43,066 nt of DNA from an uncultured bacterium (GCA_903927265.1 CAIYMF010000209.1:1-43066); one strand, 5' to 3'. Numbered from the stretch's first letter, positions 1-7,834 are shown. Numbers and translations: made by a program. The notes: a model not told the origin generated them from the letters alone.

Positions 1-189
1 GTGATTGCTTTCGGAGCGTGTGCAACGAGCGGTGGCCCGTACTGGGATTCCTACGCGGTGATTCCCGGAATTGGCGAGCACCTGCCGGTTGATGTGTTCG
101 TTCCTGGCTGCCCTCCTCGGCCGCACCTGCTGACCGCCGCCTTGGAAACTCTCGCGGGAGTTCGCGACGTGGTCGGTATCCAGCCATGA
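1..189 (+). CDS. nuoB: NuoB-like subunit, 3' fragment
   Basis: This is the C-terminal 62 residues of a NuoB (PSST) family iron-sulfur subunit; the gene is cut by the window edge and the first GTG is probably an internal Val codon. In the family four cysteines bind cluster N2, which passes electrons to quinone in complex I or to the NiFe site in group 4 hydrogenases. The last two ligand motifs are present: GACATSGG near the start and VPGCPPRP around residues 34-41. The stop overlaps the nuoC start in an ATGA, so the two are translationally coupled. Whether the complex is a NADH-independent complex I or a hydrogenase-like relative cannot be decided from the fragment. Confidence 0.75.
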   Translation: MIAFGACATSGGPYWDSYAVIPGIGEHLPVDVFVPGCPPRPHLLTAALETLAGVRDVVGIQP

Positions 190-647
190 ACGTCAGTGCT
201 GACGAGTGGCGTACCGCTGCTGCCGCGGCACGGGCAGAAGGATGCGCGTGGTTCGCGATGCTGACCGCCGTCGACGATCCCGATGCCGGTGTCGTCGAGG
301 TAGTGCTCGTCGTTGGTGAGCCGGGGGCGCAGCAGCAGTTGCGATGCGCGGTTGATCGGTCGGCTCCCGCGCTCGCCTCGGTTGCTGATCTCTGGGCGGG
401 GGCGGCATTCGCCGAGCGTGAAGTACATGAGATGTTCGGCGTCGACTTCGCCGGTAACTCCGACCTACGACCACTGCTACTTCCGGCGGGTCTCGAGACG
501 CCACCGCTGCGACGTGATGCGGGGTTGGGTCGACGTGCCGCGACGGAATGGCCCGGTGCCGTTGAACCGGGTGACTCGGCGAAGGCACGCCGCCGACCGG
601 TAGTTGCCATCGGTGCCGATTCGCAGAAGTGGGTGGTCGAACTGTGA
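186..647 (+). CDS. nuoC: NuoC-like 30 kDa subunit
   Basis: A 153-residue protein of the complex I 30 kDa (NuoC) family, part of the peripheral arm that holds the quinone/NiFe-type module. The signature is clear: [13 protein letters not shown] at about 76-88, then LRPLLLP and PPLRRD. The C-terminal tail WPGAVEPGD followed by a basic stretch resembles tails in actinobacterial NuoC paralogues that sit in clusters lacking the NADH module. It overlaps nuoB by 4 bp (ATGA) and nuoI by 4 bp (GTGA). It is not fused to NuoD, and no NuoD-like gene follows, so that partner must lie upstream or elsewhere. Confidence 0.8.
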   Translation: MNVSADEWRTAAAAARAEGCAWFAMLTAVDDPDAGVVEVVLVVGEPGAQQQLRCAVDRSAPALASVADLWAGAAFAEREVHEMFGVDFAGNSDLRPLLLPAGLETPPLRRDAGLGRRAATEWPGAVEPGDSAKARRRPVVAIGADSQKWVVEL

Positions 648-955
648 CCGCGCGACACGGCAGCATCAACCTCATCGCCGACAAGTGCACCTCGTGCATG
701 TTGTGCGTGCGCGAGTGTCCGGTGTGGTGTATTTCGCTGGCGGCGCATGCAGAAACCGAACCTGCAACTGCTCCGGGCGGGCGGGCGCGCACCGTCAACG
801 TGCTCGACGACTTCAGCATCGATTACGGCCTGTGCATGTTCTGCGGAATCTGTATCGACGTGTGTCCGTTCGAGGCGCTGGAGTGGAACGTGGCTGACGA
901 CCTTGTGGAAGTCACGCGCACTGCAACCGTTCACGACCGTGAGCGGCTGGCCTGA
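644..955 (+). CDS. nuoI: NuoI-like 2x[4Fe-4S] ferredoxin subunit
   Basis: A 103-residue ferredoxin-type subunit with two classical 4Fe-4S motifs: CTSCMLCVRECP (Cys 15, 18, 21, 25) and CMFCGICIDVCP (Cys 64, 67, 70, 74). In complex I and group 4 hydrogenases this subunit carries the two clusters that relay electrons to NuoB. The GTG at 644 is chosen because it overlaps the nuoC stop as GTGA, as in the preceding junction; an in-frame ATG at 629 would add five residues. The 38 residues between the motifs include an Ala/Pro/Gly-rich insert. It appears to be the last complex gene, since the next gene is unrelated. Confidence 0.8.
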   Translation: MTARHGSINLIADKCTSCMLCVRECPVWCISLAAHAETEPATAPGGRARTVNVLDDFSIDYGLCMFCGICIDVCPFEALEWNVADDLVEVTRTATVHDRERLA

Positions 956-1485
956 TGGCGCGCGTTGCCGTGCTGTTGCGCGGCGTCAATGTGGGCAAGT
1001 CCAAGCGCATCTCGTCGGCCGAACTGTGTGCGGTGGTTGAGGCGTGTGGGCTCACTGATGTGAGCACGCTGTTGAATTCCGGAAACGCGGTATGTACGTC
1101 GTCGTTGAAGCCCGCGGCGATCGCGACTGCTGTTTCGACGGAGATTGAGCGCCGGTGCGGTTTCACGTGCGATGTCGTGGTGCGTACTGAAGCGGAATTG
1201 AATCGCGCTCTCGAACGTGATCTCCTGCGCGATGTCGCGACCGACCCGAGTCGGCATCTGTTGGTGTTCCTCGGTTCCAAGCCGACACCAGCGGCCGTTA
1301 CATCACTGGAGGCGATTGCCCTCTCGCCTGACGTGTTCGCGTTCGACGGCGCCGACCTGCACGCGTGGATGCCGGCCGGCGTTTCCGAAAGCCGACTTCA
1401 AAAAGCGCTCACCAAAGGCGTGCTGGCAGTGACGTGGACCGGACGAAATTGGTCGACGCTGCAGCGCATCGTCGACGCGATGTGA
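955..1485 (+). CDS. DUF1697 family protein
   Basis: A 176-residue DUF1697 protein. The family hallmark is at the N-terminus: LLRGVNVG, then a region ending LLNSGNAV, and a C-terminal TWTGRNWSTL. The family is widespread in bacteria and has no established biochemical function that I can name. The start codon overlaps the nuoI stop (TGATG), so it is probably translated by coupling from the preceding operon although no functional link is known. It converges on yajQ with a single base between the two stops. Confidence 0.85.
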   Translation: MARVAVLLRGVNVGKSKRISSAELCAVVEACGLTDVSTLLNSGNAVCTSSLKPAAIATAVSTEIERRCGFTCDVVVRTEAELNRALERDLLRDVATDPSRHLLVFLGSKPTPAAVTSLEAIALSPDVFAFDGADLHAWMPAGVSESRLQKALTKGVLAVTWTGRNWSTLQRIVDAM

Positions 1486-1486
1486 C

Positions 1487-1978
1487 CTACCGGTAGTTGA
1501 CGTACTGCGTGGCGAAGTCGAGGTCGGCCTCGCGTACCAATGCCTGCACCGTCTGCAACTCATCACGACTCTTGCTGCTGACGCGCAGTTCATCGCCCTG
1601 CACCTGAGTCTTGACGCCCTTGGGGCCTTCATCGCGAATGAGCTTGGCCAACTTCTTGGCCTGCTCCTGCGAGATACCCGCCTGCAGCGCGATCGCGATC
1701 TTGTAGTCCTTGCCCGAGATGCGCGGGTCGTCGGGCTTCATCGTCTTGAGCGAGAGTTGGCGCTTGACCCACTTGTCTCTGAGCACCTCGAGGGCGGCCT
1801 TGGCGCGCTCTTCGGTCGAGGAGGTGATCTCCATCGCCTCGTCACCCTTCCACTCAATGGTGGTGCCGGTGTTCTTGAAGTCGAACCGCGTGGCCAATTC
1901 CTTGGCCGCCTGGTTGAGGGCGTTGTCGGCCTCTTGGTGGTCGAGCTTGTTCACGATGTCAAAGCTGCTATCTGCCAT
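1487..1978 (-). CDS. yajQ: YajQ family nucleotide-binding protein
   Basis: A 163-residue protein matching YajQ (DUF520) over its whole length: it opens [20 protein letters not shown] and ends [12 protein letters not shown], both diagnostic. The family fold is two ferredoxin-like domains; some members bind c-di-GMP or nucleotides and others have been tied to RNA or phage-related functions, so the role here is open. Length is standard. It stands alone on the minus strand, between a converging DUF1697 gene and a diverging HAD gene about 115 bp upstream. Confidence 0.93.
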   Translation of the reverse strand: MADSSFDIVNKLDHQEADNALNQAAKELATRFDFKNTGTTIEWKGDEAMEITSSTEERAKAALEVLRDKWVKRQLSLKTMKPDDPRISGKDYKIAIALQAGISQEQAKKLAKLIRDEGPKGVKTQVQGDELRVSSKSRDELQTVQALVREADLDFATQYVNYR

Positions 1979-2094
1979 ACCCGCACCCTACCCAACCTCC
2001 CCCTTTTCGCATGGGGGGACATTGAGCACGCATAGACGCAGTTTTTGGTACCCATGGATGTCACTTATCCACAGGTTCGGCCATGATGGGCGCC

Positions 2095-2721
2095 ATGTCG
2101 CGTGCCCTAATTTTCGACCTTGACCGCACTCTCGTCGACATTCAGTCGTTCACTGACTACGGCTCGGCGCGTCGCGACGCCGAAGCAATCATCGGAACAC
2201 AGAGCGAGATTGCTGTTCCGGCCACCGACTGGTCGGCCGATACGCAGGCAGCAATGGGGCTTCTTGTCGCCTGCTCGGGCAACCCACTGTGGCAGCGGGT
2301 CAGTGATGCGATCGAGCGTTACGAAATGGCAGCGATCCCGTCGTCAGCGCCGATGCCGGGTCTGGCCGAGGCGTGGGCCGCATGCCGCGAGGTTCCGCGG
2401 GCGGTGGTCACGCTCGTTCCGGAATCGGTGGCGCGCGCCGCCCTTGACTGGCATGGAATCGACACTGGCGACCTCATCGTCATTGGGCGCCGCGCCGATC
2501 AGCGACCCAAGCCTGCAGCCGATGGGCTGATCGCTGTCTGCGAGCAGCTGGGAATCGACCCGCGCCACGCTGTGATGATCGGTGATTCGAGTTGGGATCT
2601 CGGCGCGGCCGAAGCCGCAGGTACCGACTTCATCGGCGTACCCACTCGTCCTGAGAACCTGCCGCCGGGAACTCGCACGGCCGTCAACCTCGAGGCCGCC
2701 GTGGCCGCTGCCCTCGCCTAA
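2095..2721 (+). CDS. HAD-superfamily hydrolase
   Basis: A HAD-family phosphatase of 208 residues (212 if the ATG at 2083 is used). Motif I is FDLDRTLVD with Asp8 as nucleophile and Asp10 as acid/base; motif II is the Thr in VVTLV (about 106); motif III is the Lys in RPKPA (about 139); motif IV is GDSSWD (about 163-168). The helical insert between motifs I and II is a C1-type cap, as in phosphoglycolate phosphatase-like enzymes. Arg replaces the usual Gly after the second Asp. ATG 2095 is preferred because the nucleophile normally lies within ten residues of the start; neither start has a strong ribosome binding site. Substrate unknown. Confidence 0.8.
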   Translation: MSRALIFDLDRTLVDIQSFTDYGSARRDAEAIIGTQSEIAVPATDWSADTQAAMGLLVACSGNPLWQRVSDAIERYEMAAIPSSAPMPGLAEAWAACREVPRAVVTLVPESVARAALDWHGIDTGDLIVIGRRADQRPKPAADGLIAVCEQLGIDPRHAVMIGDSSWDLGAAEAAGTDFIGVPTRPENLPPGTRTAVNLEAAVAAALA

Positions 2722-2766
2722 GCCGGGTAACCCCACTGCGTGTATCGTTTTCACGCACGACAACCC

Positions 2767-2848
2767 GGCGGGTTGCCCGAGCGGCCAATGGGAGCGGACT
2801 GTAAATCCGCCGGCTTTGCCTTCGAAGGTTCGAATCCTTCACCCGCCA
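2767..2848 (+). tRNA. tRNA-Tyr (GTA)
   Basis: A class II tRNA of 82 nt. The acceptor GGCGGGT pairs with ACCCGCC (2841-2847), with A2848 as discriminator. The anticodon loop reads CTGTAAA, giving GTA. A long variable arm precedes the T loop GTTCGAATC. CCA is not encoded. Confidence 0.93.
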
Positions 2849-2856
2849 CACACAGG

Positions 2857-2894
2857 AACCCCTGTGAGCCAGCAATTGCTGACTCACAGGGGTT
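2857..2894 (+). terminator. Terminator after tRNA-Tyr
   Basis: A 12-bp perfect inverted repeat, AACCCCTGTGAG / CTCACAGGGGTT, with a 14-nt spacer that contains its own palindrome AGCAATTGCT. It is followed by T-rich DNA (TTCGGGTTTT). It sits 8 nt after the tRNA, so it most likely ends or trims the tRNA transcript. Confidence 0.75.
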
Positions 2895-2922
2895 TCGGGT
2901 TTTAGAGTAATCGCGTCCGGCG

Positions 2923-2951
2923 TTGCGCCACGCGAGGTAGTTTTGTAGACC
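2923..2951 (+). promoter_or_regulatory. Candidate promoter for the peptidoglycan-binding protein
   Basis: TTGCGC (2923-2928), a 17-bp spacer, and TAGACC (2946-2951) resemble a housekeeping actinobacterial promoter. The start codon lies 25 bp further on, after a purine-rich AGGGGGA. Seen by eye only. Confidence 0.4.
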
Positions 2952-2976
2952 ACGGCCATCGCACGCAGGGGGATTT

Positions 2977-3465
2977 ATGACGAGTCGAATTGTGATGAGT
3001 CTGTTCGTATGTCTCGCCGCCGTAGCGGCAGTGGTTGTGCCGGCACGTGCGGTGGCACCTGCTCCGACGACCTGCCCGGCCTCGGTGTGTACTGGCCGAC
3101 ATGCGAGTTATGCCGAGCAGGCCATCCTGCTTGGGAAAGACCCGCGTCACACGAAGGCACGCTCAGCGCGATGGTGGTCTGTCGCCGACGATCTCCTGTG
3201 CAATTCCAAGTGGAAAGCGCCAACGCTTCGTCGCTCAACTCGCACACCGCGGGCCGGAGACGGCGTTTCATACGCAGTCGCGATGATCCAAGGAACGATC
3301 TCAACGTGGCAAGGAATTCCGAGACTCACGGTAGATGGGCGCTACGGTGCACGCACGGCAGCCGCTGTGAAGATTTGGCAGCGTCAACATGGACATTCAG
3401 CCACGGGGGTTATAGATCAGGCAACGTGGCGGCACTACCGCGTCCGTTACTGCGACCCTGGCTGA
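2977..3465 (+). CDS. Secreted peptidoglycan-binding domain protein
   Basis: A 162-residue exported protein. Residues 1-27 form a Sec signal peptide (short basic start, hydrophobic core SLFVCLAAVAAVVV, then ARA). Residues 100-152 fit a peptidoglycan-binding domain 1 fold: VDGRYGARTAAAVKIWQ and then GVIDQATW are characteristic. Three or four mature cysteines (33, 38, 75, 159) could form disulfides. No catalytic domain is present, so it is probably a wall-binding accessory or the targeting part of a former hydrolase. The start is supported by AGGGGGA 4 bp upstream of ATG. Confidence 0.8.
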   Translation: MTSRIVMSLFVCLAAVAAVVVPARAVAPAPTTCPASVCTGRHASYAEQAILLGKDPRHTKARSARWWSVADDLLCNSKWKAPTLRRSTRTPRAGDGVSYAVAMIQGTISTWQGIPRLTVDGRYGARTAAAVKIWQRQHGHSATGVIDQATWRHYRVRYCDPG

Positions 3466-3469
3466 TCCG

Positions 3470-3989
3470 TCAGGCGGTGCGCTTCAACATGCGTGCGGTG
3501 AACGCGAAGTCGGTGGCAGCCCGCAGGTTGCCGTAAATTCCGGCACCAAAGGCTGACGTGCGGGTCAGAGTCGCAGCGACGGCGATCTTCGTCACCACAG
3601 TGGCCGCTTGGCAGTTGCTGCTCGCCGCCAGCGTGCCGGTGAATAAGTACCTGCCTTCACGCCAGTTGGTGGTGGAAGGCGCGGTTCCGCTCAGCGTGTA
3701 ACTGCCGGCCTTTCTTGTGAGCGGGTTACGGTCCAGCGAGTGGAGTGCGCGTGGCACTCAGCGCCAGCGTCGCGGTACCAACGTTGGTGTTACACACGTA
3801 CGTGACAGTTGCTGTGGTCCGCAAACCGCCGATACCAGCGACCGCGCGCACGGAGTCAACGCAGAGCCGGTGTAGGCCACCGACGAAGGGCAAAAAGACC
3901 AGGCTCCCTGCCATCAGCGCCGCACGGGCCCGACGTTGTCGGGATCCAGCGGCGTCGACTGCACTCGAGATCAACGTCGCTCGCCTCAT
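3470..3989 (-). pseudogene. Exported beta-rich protein, disrupted by a frameshift
   Basis: Two minus-strand reading frames, 3989-3726 and 3757-3470, overlap by 32 bp and look like halves of one gene. The first encodes a basic start, a hydrophobic stretch AALMAGSLVFLPFVGGL and the start of a Thr/Val/Ala-rich segment (TTATVTYVCN) that stops at a TAA (3726-3728). The second continues the same composition (GSYTLSGTAP, LAASSNCQAATVV) and would follow smoothly if one base near 3728 were removed. No homopolymer or slippery heptamer lies there, so this looks like a mutation or assembly error rather than programmed slippage. The rebuilt product would be about 170 residues with one Cys pair. The family is not recognised. 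Confidence 0.5.
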
Positions 3990-4136
3990 CTTGGGTCAGT
4001 GGTGTCTAGCCCCACCATGGAAGCCCGATAGCGAACGTTCTGCGATGAAGGTGAGGCGACCCTGTCCATGCGCGCGGAAGAATGTACCCACAGTCATACG
4101 TTCGGGCTGCGAGAAGCGCGGACCGTGACGGCGTCG

Positions 4137-5930
4137 TCACTCACCGAGGTATACAGCCACGAGAGTGCCCGTCGAATCGTTGGTGCGCGTCCAGCGCAGC
4201 GCGACTTCGTCGAGCGTGCGTGACCCGAGTCCGGGTAGGGCATCGTCGGGAATACCGTTGCCGTCGTCTGTGACGTGCACCCACAATCCTTCTCTTTCGC
4301 GCACAGTTATCGCTACGTCGACGTTCGCTGCGTTGCCGTGCCGCAGTGCGTTGCTCGTGGCCTCACGCACCACTTCAATGACGACTGATGTCATGTCAGC
4401 ATCGTGGGCGAGCTGCTCGGTTGCCTGAGGGGTCACCGTTGTAGTGAGAGTCGCTGATTGGCTCCATAGACGCGTCAGCGAGGAGAGAGCGCCGGCGAGA
4501 TCGGGGTTTTCCACTTCGGTGTCAGCGATGGTCAAGAGTGCTCGCTCGATTCGGGCCCGCGCCTCGTTGAGGTCGCCGGTGGTGGAGTCTTCGCGCGACA
4601 ACAACATCGCCGATGATAGGAGCGCCGACTGAACTGGGCCGTGCAAAGTGAGCGCCATCCTGCGTCTGATCAGCCACAATTCCCGCCGAAGGGTAGTTAC
4701 CAGAATCGTGAGGTCAGCGTTGATCGCGACTAATTGTCGCTCGAAAGAGTGGCGTTGCGCGGCGATGATGACGAGCAGCGAAATTATCAGCGCTAAGAGT
4801 GTTCGACCCACCAATGCGAATGCGTGCATGGCGTTCGACGGTCCCGCCAAATACTGACGGAAGGCCACCATGGGCAGGATTCCTAGTACCAGAAGGTAGA
4901 TGCCGGTGAGGTAGATCAGTGCGTAACCCAGAGGTAGAGATCGGAAGCGAGAGGGCCAATTGATTCGAACGAGAGTAAGTAGTCCCCAGATGACGACGGA
5001 CGTGACAATCGACAGCACGGCCAAGACGCGCGATGGGGTCATCAGTCCGGTCAGGGCTGTGGCTCCACCGATAGCGAAGGTGATCAGTGAGGTGATAGCT
5101 ACGGCGGTGGGGGGCAGAGCCTTGACGATGTCGATTGGTTCTTCGAGGCGAAGCCGTTCGTTGGGTGCTGGTGTTGAGAGAGCAACGACGACAGGTGAGG
5201 TCTCGGGGTCGCCGAGCGAGTGACTCATTGGTCTGATCAGCGTGGTGACCACGGCTGCCAACTCGTCGACTACGGCGGCTCCGGCCGGATCGCCTTGTGA
5301 GAGTTGAATGAGTCGACCGCGCACCGTGTCCATTGCCGGACCGAGTTGCTCCTGGGTCTCGGTGATCAGTTCGCGTTTGGCCTGCCACACCCTCTCAGCC
5401 ATGGTGGCTGAGAGCACGAGCAGTTGTTGTCGGCGTGATTCCAGATGGGTCTTCTCGCGCTCATGTCGTCGGCGCTCAAAAGCGAGCACACACGTCAGGG
5501 TCATTGCCACGGTGACGACGAGAGCACTTCCTAAGACCCGCGGCGCCATACCAAGGTCTCCGGTCAAACCTGTGACTCGGTGAAACTGTTGGTCCCACAG
5601 CGTCGAGATCGCTATCGCTAACCCACTGCGAAGTAGCCCGGCAGTGAAATACACCGCAACAGACGCGCCTGGATGCGGCGCTGTCCAGCTCGTCGGCCGC
5701 GCGAACTTCTTGAATGCAATGAGTCCAGCAACGGCAAGCAGAGACGGAGCGAGCCCGAGTACCAGCCACTCGATCACGCTCACTTGGTGAGCGACAACGT
5801 CGTACATGAACGTTGCGATGAGAACAGCGGCTGGCAACGAAGCGAGTACGGGTAATGACAGAAACTCGCTGCTACCGAGTGCCGACGAGATTCCGCTCAG
5901 CCGATCTCTTTCCGAGACGTTTCGCATCAT
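4137..5930 (-). CDS. Multi-pass sensor histidine kinase
   Basis: A 597-residue membrane histidine kinase. Two blocks of about four membrane helices each (26-150 and 271-391) are each followed by a cytoplasmic segment starting FER and a helical stretch. After the second block, LTLHGPVQSALLS (His430) sits where HisKA_3-type kinases have their phosphorylated His, though Gly follows where Asp is usual. The ATPase domain has an N box VREATSNALRHGNA (522-535, Asn527), a G1 box DDGNGI (555-560) and GLGS. It overlaps the upstream response regulator by 4 bp (ATGA), so the two form one operon and presumably one pathway. There is no separate extracellular sensor domain; sensing is probably within the membrane. 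Confidence 0.82.
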   Translation of the reverse strand: MMRNVSERDRLSGISSALGSSEFLSLPVLASLPAAVLIATFMYDVVAHQVSVIEWLVLGLAPSLLAVAGLIAFKKFARPTSWTAPHPGASVAVYFTAGLLRSGLAIAISTLWDQQFHRVTGLTGDLGMAPRVLGSALVVTVAMTLTCVLAFERRRHEREKTHLESRRQQLLVLSATMAERVWQAKRELITETQEQLGPAMDTVRGRLIQLSQGDPAGAAVVDELAAVVTTLIRPMSHSLGDPETSPVVVALSTPAPNERLRLEEPIDIVKALPPTAVAITSLITFAIGGATALTGLMTPSRVLAVLSIVTSVVIWGLLTLVRINWPSRFRSLPLGYALIYLTGIYLLVLGILPMVAFRQYLAGPSNAMHAFALVGRTLLALIISLLVIIAAQRHSFERQLVAINADLTILVTTLRRELWLIRRRMALTLHGPVQSALLSSAMLLSREDSTTGDLNEARARIERALLTIADTEVENPDLAGALSSLTRLWSQSATLTTTVTPQATEQLAHDADMTSVVIEVVREATSNALRHGNAANVDVAITVREREGLWVHVTDDGNGIPDDALPGLGSRTLDEVALRWTRTNDSTGTLVAVYLGE

Positions 5931-6598
5931 TCACCGAGTGGAATACCAGCGGCCAGCATGTAGTTGCGGGCTGCTTTGACGCGACTGGTTCCTTCGATGG
6001 CCTCAGTTTCTCCAATGCTGTCGAGTGCGCGAGCAATGACTTTGCGCACTGCTTGATTGGATGTTCCGCGCGCTTCGGCGATTTGCTCGTTCGTCCAGCC
6101 CAACGACACCATGCGCAGCACAGAAATCTGCGTTCGCGACAGTCCGCCGAGTGGGCGTTCAGGGTCGCGATCGTCCCGCGGAATTGCTGAGGCGCTTCCG
6201 CGGAGAACTGCATCAAGGGCACTGACGAGAAGCCCCGGTTGGATGAGGTTTTCTTTACGTAGGTAACCCGCGCCTGGCGGCAATGATTCGGGGTCGCGAC
6301 TGGCAAAGCGGGCGTCGGGCAACTGCGTGAGGAAGAGGATGGCGAGGTGCGGGGCGGTGCGAAGCAACGCATCAGCAACGTCGAAGCCGGTGGGACCGGG
6401 ACCGAGGTCAACATCGAGCACAAGGCCGTCAGGGTCGACCAGGCGCACCAGCCGAAAGGCATCATCGGACGTCGAAGCCGTGGCCACTTCGAATCCACTG
6501 GTCTCAAGCACTTCGGCCAGAAGACCTCGCGTCAGGGCATCGTCTTCGACGACGACGATACGTCGGCCGACGCCGATATCCAGGCTCATGTAGATCAT
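5927..6598 (-). CDS. LuxR/NarL-type response regulator
   Basis: A 223-residue two-component regulator. The receiver has the acidic pair in VVVEDD (Asp19, Asp20), phosphoacceptor Asp62 in GLVLDVDLG, Thr91 in LFLT and Lys115 in YLRKEN. Residues 153-196 are a LuxR-type helix-turn-helix (LSRTQISVLRMVSLG ... SNQAVRKVIARAL). The start is uncertain: ATG 6598 and ATG 6589 both precede the first receiver strand and neither has a clear Shine-Dalgarno, so a short leader or leaderless mRNA is possible. It is the first gene of the kinase operon. Confidence 0.85.
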   Translation of the reverse strand: MIYMSLDIGVGRRIVVVEDDALTRGLLAEVLETSGFEVATASTSDDAFRLVRLVDPDGLVLDVDLGPGPTGFDVADALLRTAPHLAILFLTQLPDARFASRDPESLPPGAGYLRKENLIQPGLLVSALDAVLRGSASAIPRDDRDPERPLGGLSRTQISVLRMVSLGWTNEQIAEARGTSNQAVRKVIARALDSIGETEAIEGTSRVKAARNYMLAAGIPLGE

Positions 6599-6631
6599 GG
6601 TGTCAGTCGGTGAATGCCGGCACCATCGCAT

Positions 6632-6647
6632 GTACCCCCATGGGTAC
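6632..6647. promoter_or_regulatory. Palindrome upstream of the response regulator
   Basis: A perfect inverted repeat GTACCC-CCAT-GGGTAC lies about 35 bp upstream of the response regulator start, in the gap between it and the SDR gene. Its position suits an operator, perhaps for autoregulation by the LuxR-type protein. Function inferred from position only. Confidence 0.35.
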
Positions 6648-6700
6648 TTTCCATCTGCGAGATCGCCGATGATCGTGGCCCTCGTGTAGCGCAGGAGACC

Positions 6701-7630
6701 TCAGTCGAGGTACGACACCGCGGTGAGCCGCTCGGATACAACCCACAGTCGGTGCGCCGACTCGACATCGCACGCTGCTTTGGTGGGCGTGGCAACGCGC
6801 GGGTAGCCCTTGAGTTCCATGAAACCGTCGGGTCCGATGTAGACACCCCCGGGAACTCCGGGAGCTGTCGCTGCGTACAGCTGCGGAAGCGCGCCCATTT
6901 CCGCCGGCTGCGACATCATTCCGCCGAAGGTGTGTGTCGCCTTCTCGCGCATACCGGACGTGCCAGCGGCTGGACCGTTAGCGACCAGGCTTGTGCGTGA
7001 CGTACCGGGGTGCGCTGCAACGGACACGAGTGCGAGACCCGCCGCGTCGGCCCGGCGCTGCAACTCGGCCGAGAACAACAGGTTGGCCAACTTACTCTGC
7101 CCGTAGGCCCGCCAACTTCCGTACTTCTTGGCCCCGTGAAGGTCTTCGAACGAGATGCGGCCGAACTTATGGGCGTTGGAACTCACCGAGACCACACGTG
7201 CACCGGGCCGGGCGGTGAGGGCGGGAAGGAGCAGGCCGGTGAGCGCGAAGTGGCCGAGGTGATTGGTGGCGAGCTGCCGCTCGAAGCCGTCGACGGTGAG
7301 TTCACGCGGAACGGCCATCACGCCGGCGTTGTTGACAAGCAGATCGAGCCCGCCTGAGTGGCTCGCCAGCCACCCCTCGGCGAAGGTACGCACTGAGTCC
7401 TGAGTCGCCAGATCGAGAATTCCAAGCTCGATATCAGCGCCAGAAACCTGCTCGCGCACCATGGCGAGGGCCGCTTCTCCCTTGCCGGAGTCGCGGCAGG
7501 CGAGGGTCACGGAGGCTCCGTGGCGGGCCAATTCCAATGCCGTCACCAGCCCAAGCCCGGAATTGGCTCCGGTCACGATGGCGGTGCGACCGTCGAGGGG
7601 CGGAATATCGGCAGCGGTCCAGTGGCTCAT
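6701..7630 (-). CDS. Short-chain dehydrogenase/reductase (retinol dehydrogenase-like)
   Basis: A 309-residue SDR. The NAD(P)-binding motif TGANSGLG is at 20-27, NNAG at 100-103, Ser at 150-151, and the catalytic pair YGQSK gives Tyr176 and Lys180. The extended C-terminus (about 100 residues after the active site, with YIGPDGFMELKG) and the ATNHLGHFALTG stretch match the retinol dehydrogenase/protochlorophyllide reductase-like branch common in actinobacteria, whose substrates are mostly unknown. The start has a purine-rich GAGAGGG upstream. It is separated by about 100 bp from the two-component operon on the same strand and is probably expressed alone. Confidence 0.85.
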   Translation of the reverse strand: MSHWTAADIPPLDGRTAIVTGANSGLGLVTALELARHGASVTLACRDSGKGEAALAMVREQVSGADIELGILDLATQDSVRTFAEGWLASHSGGLDLLVNNAGVMAVPRELTVDGFERQLATNHLGHFALTGLLLPALTARPGARVVSVSSNAHKFGRISFEDLHGAKKYGSWRAYGQSKLANLLFSAELQRRADAAGLALVSVAAHPGTSRTSLVANGPAAGTSGMREKATHTFGGMMSQPAEMGALPQLYAATAPGVPGGVYIGPDGFMELKGYPRVATPTKAACDVESAHRLWVVSERLTAVSYLD

Positions 7631-7710
7631 CGGGTAACCCTCTCACTGTGAAGATGACCACGCGATGTGGGGGCTTGGCCACCTGTCGGCTATCCTCAAG
7701 GGCGCACCAC

Positions 7711-7783
7711 GCCCCAATAGCTCAGTCGGTAGAGCGTCTCCATGGTAAGGAGAAGGTCTACGGTTCGATTCCGTATTGGGGCT
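7711..7783 (+). tRNA. tRNA-Thr (GGT)
   Basis: A 73-nt cloverleaf. Acceptor GCCCCAA pairs with TTGGGGC (7776-7782). The anticodon stem TCTCC/GGAGA encloses ATGGTAA, giving anticodon GGT. The T loop is GTTCGATTC. The CCA end is not encoded. The tRNA-Thr, tRNA-Met, rpmG order is common in actinobacteria. Confidence 0.93.
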
Positions 7784-7800
7784 CGAGCAGGTCGTCGGCT

Positions 7801-7834
7801 CAAGTTCTCTCCATTAGACTGTGGAGAGAACTTG
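7801..7834 (+). terminator. 13-bp inverted repeat between tRNA-Thr and tRNA-Met
   Basis: CAAGTTCTCTCCA (7801-7813) pairs perfectly with TGGAGAGAACTTG (7822-7834) around an 8-nt loop TTAGACTG. There is no T tract. It may be a terminator or processing hairpin for tRNA-Thr; the loop also carries TAGACT, a good -10 sequence, so an operator or promoter role for tRNA-Met is possible. Confidence 0.5.

Noticed and set aside
3720..3760. Programmed ribosomal frameshift in the exported protein gene
   Set aside because: No slippery heptamer, homopolymer or following structure is visible, so a mutation or error is preferred.
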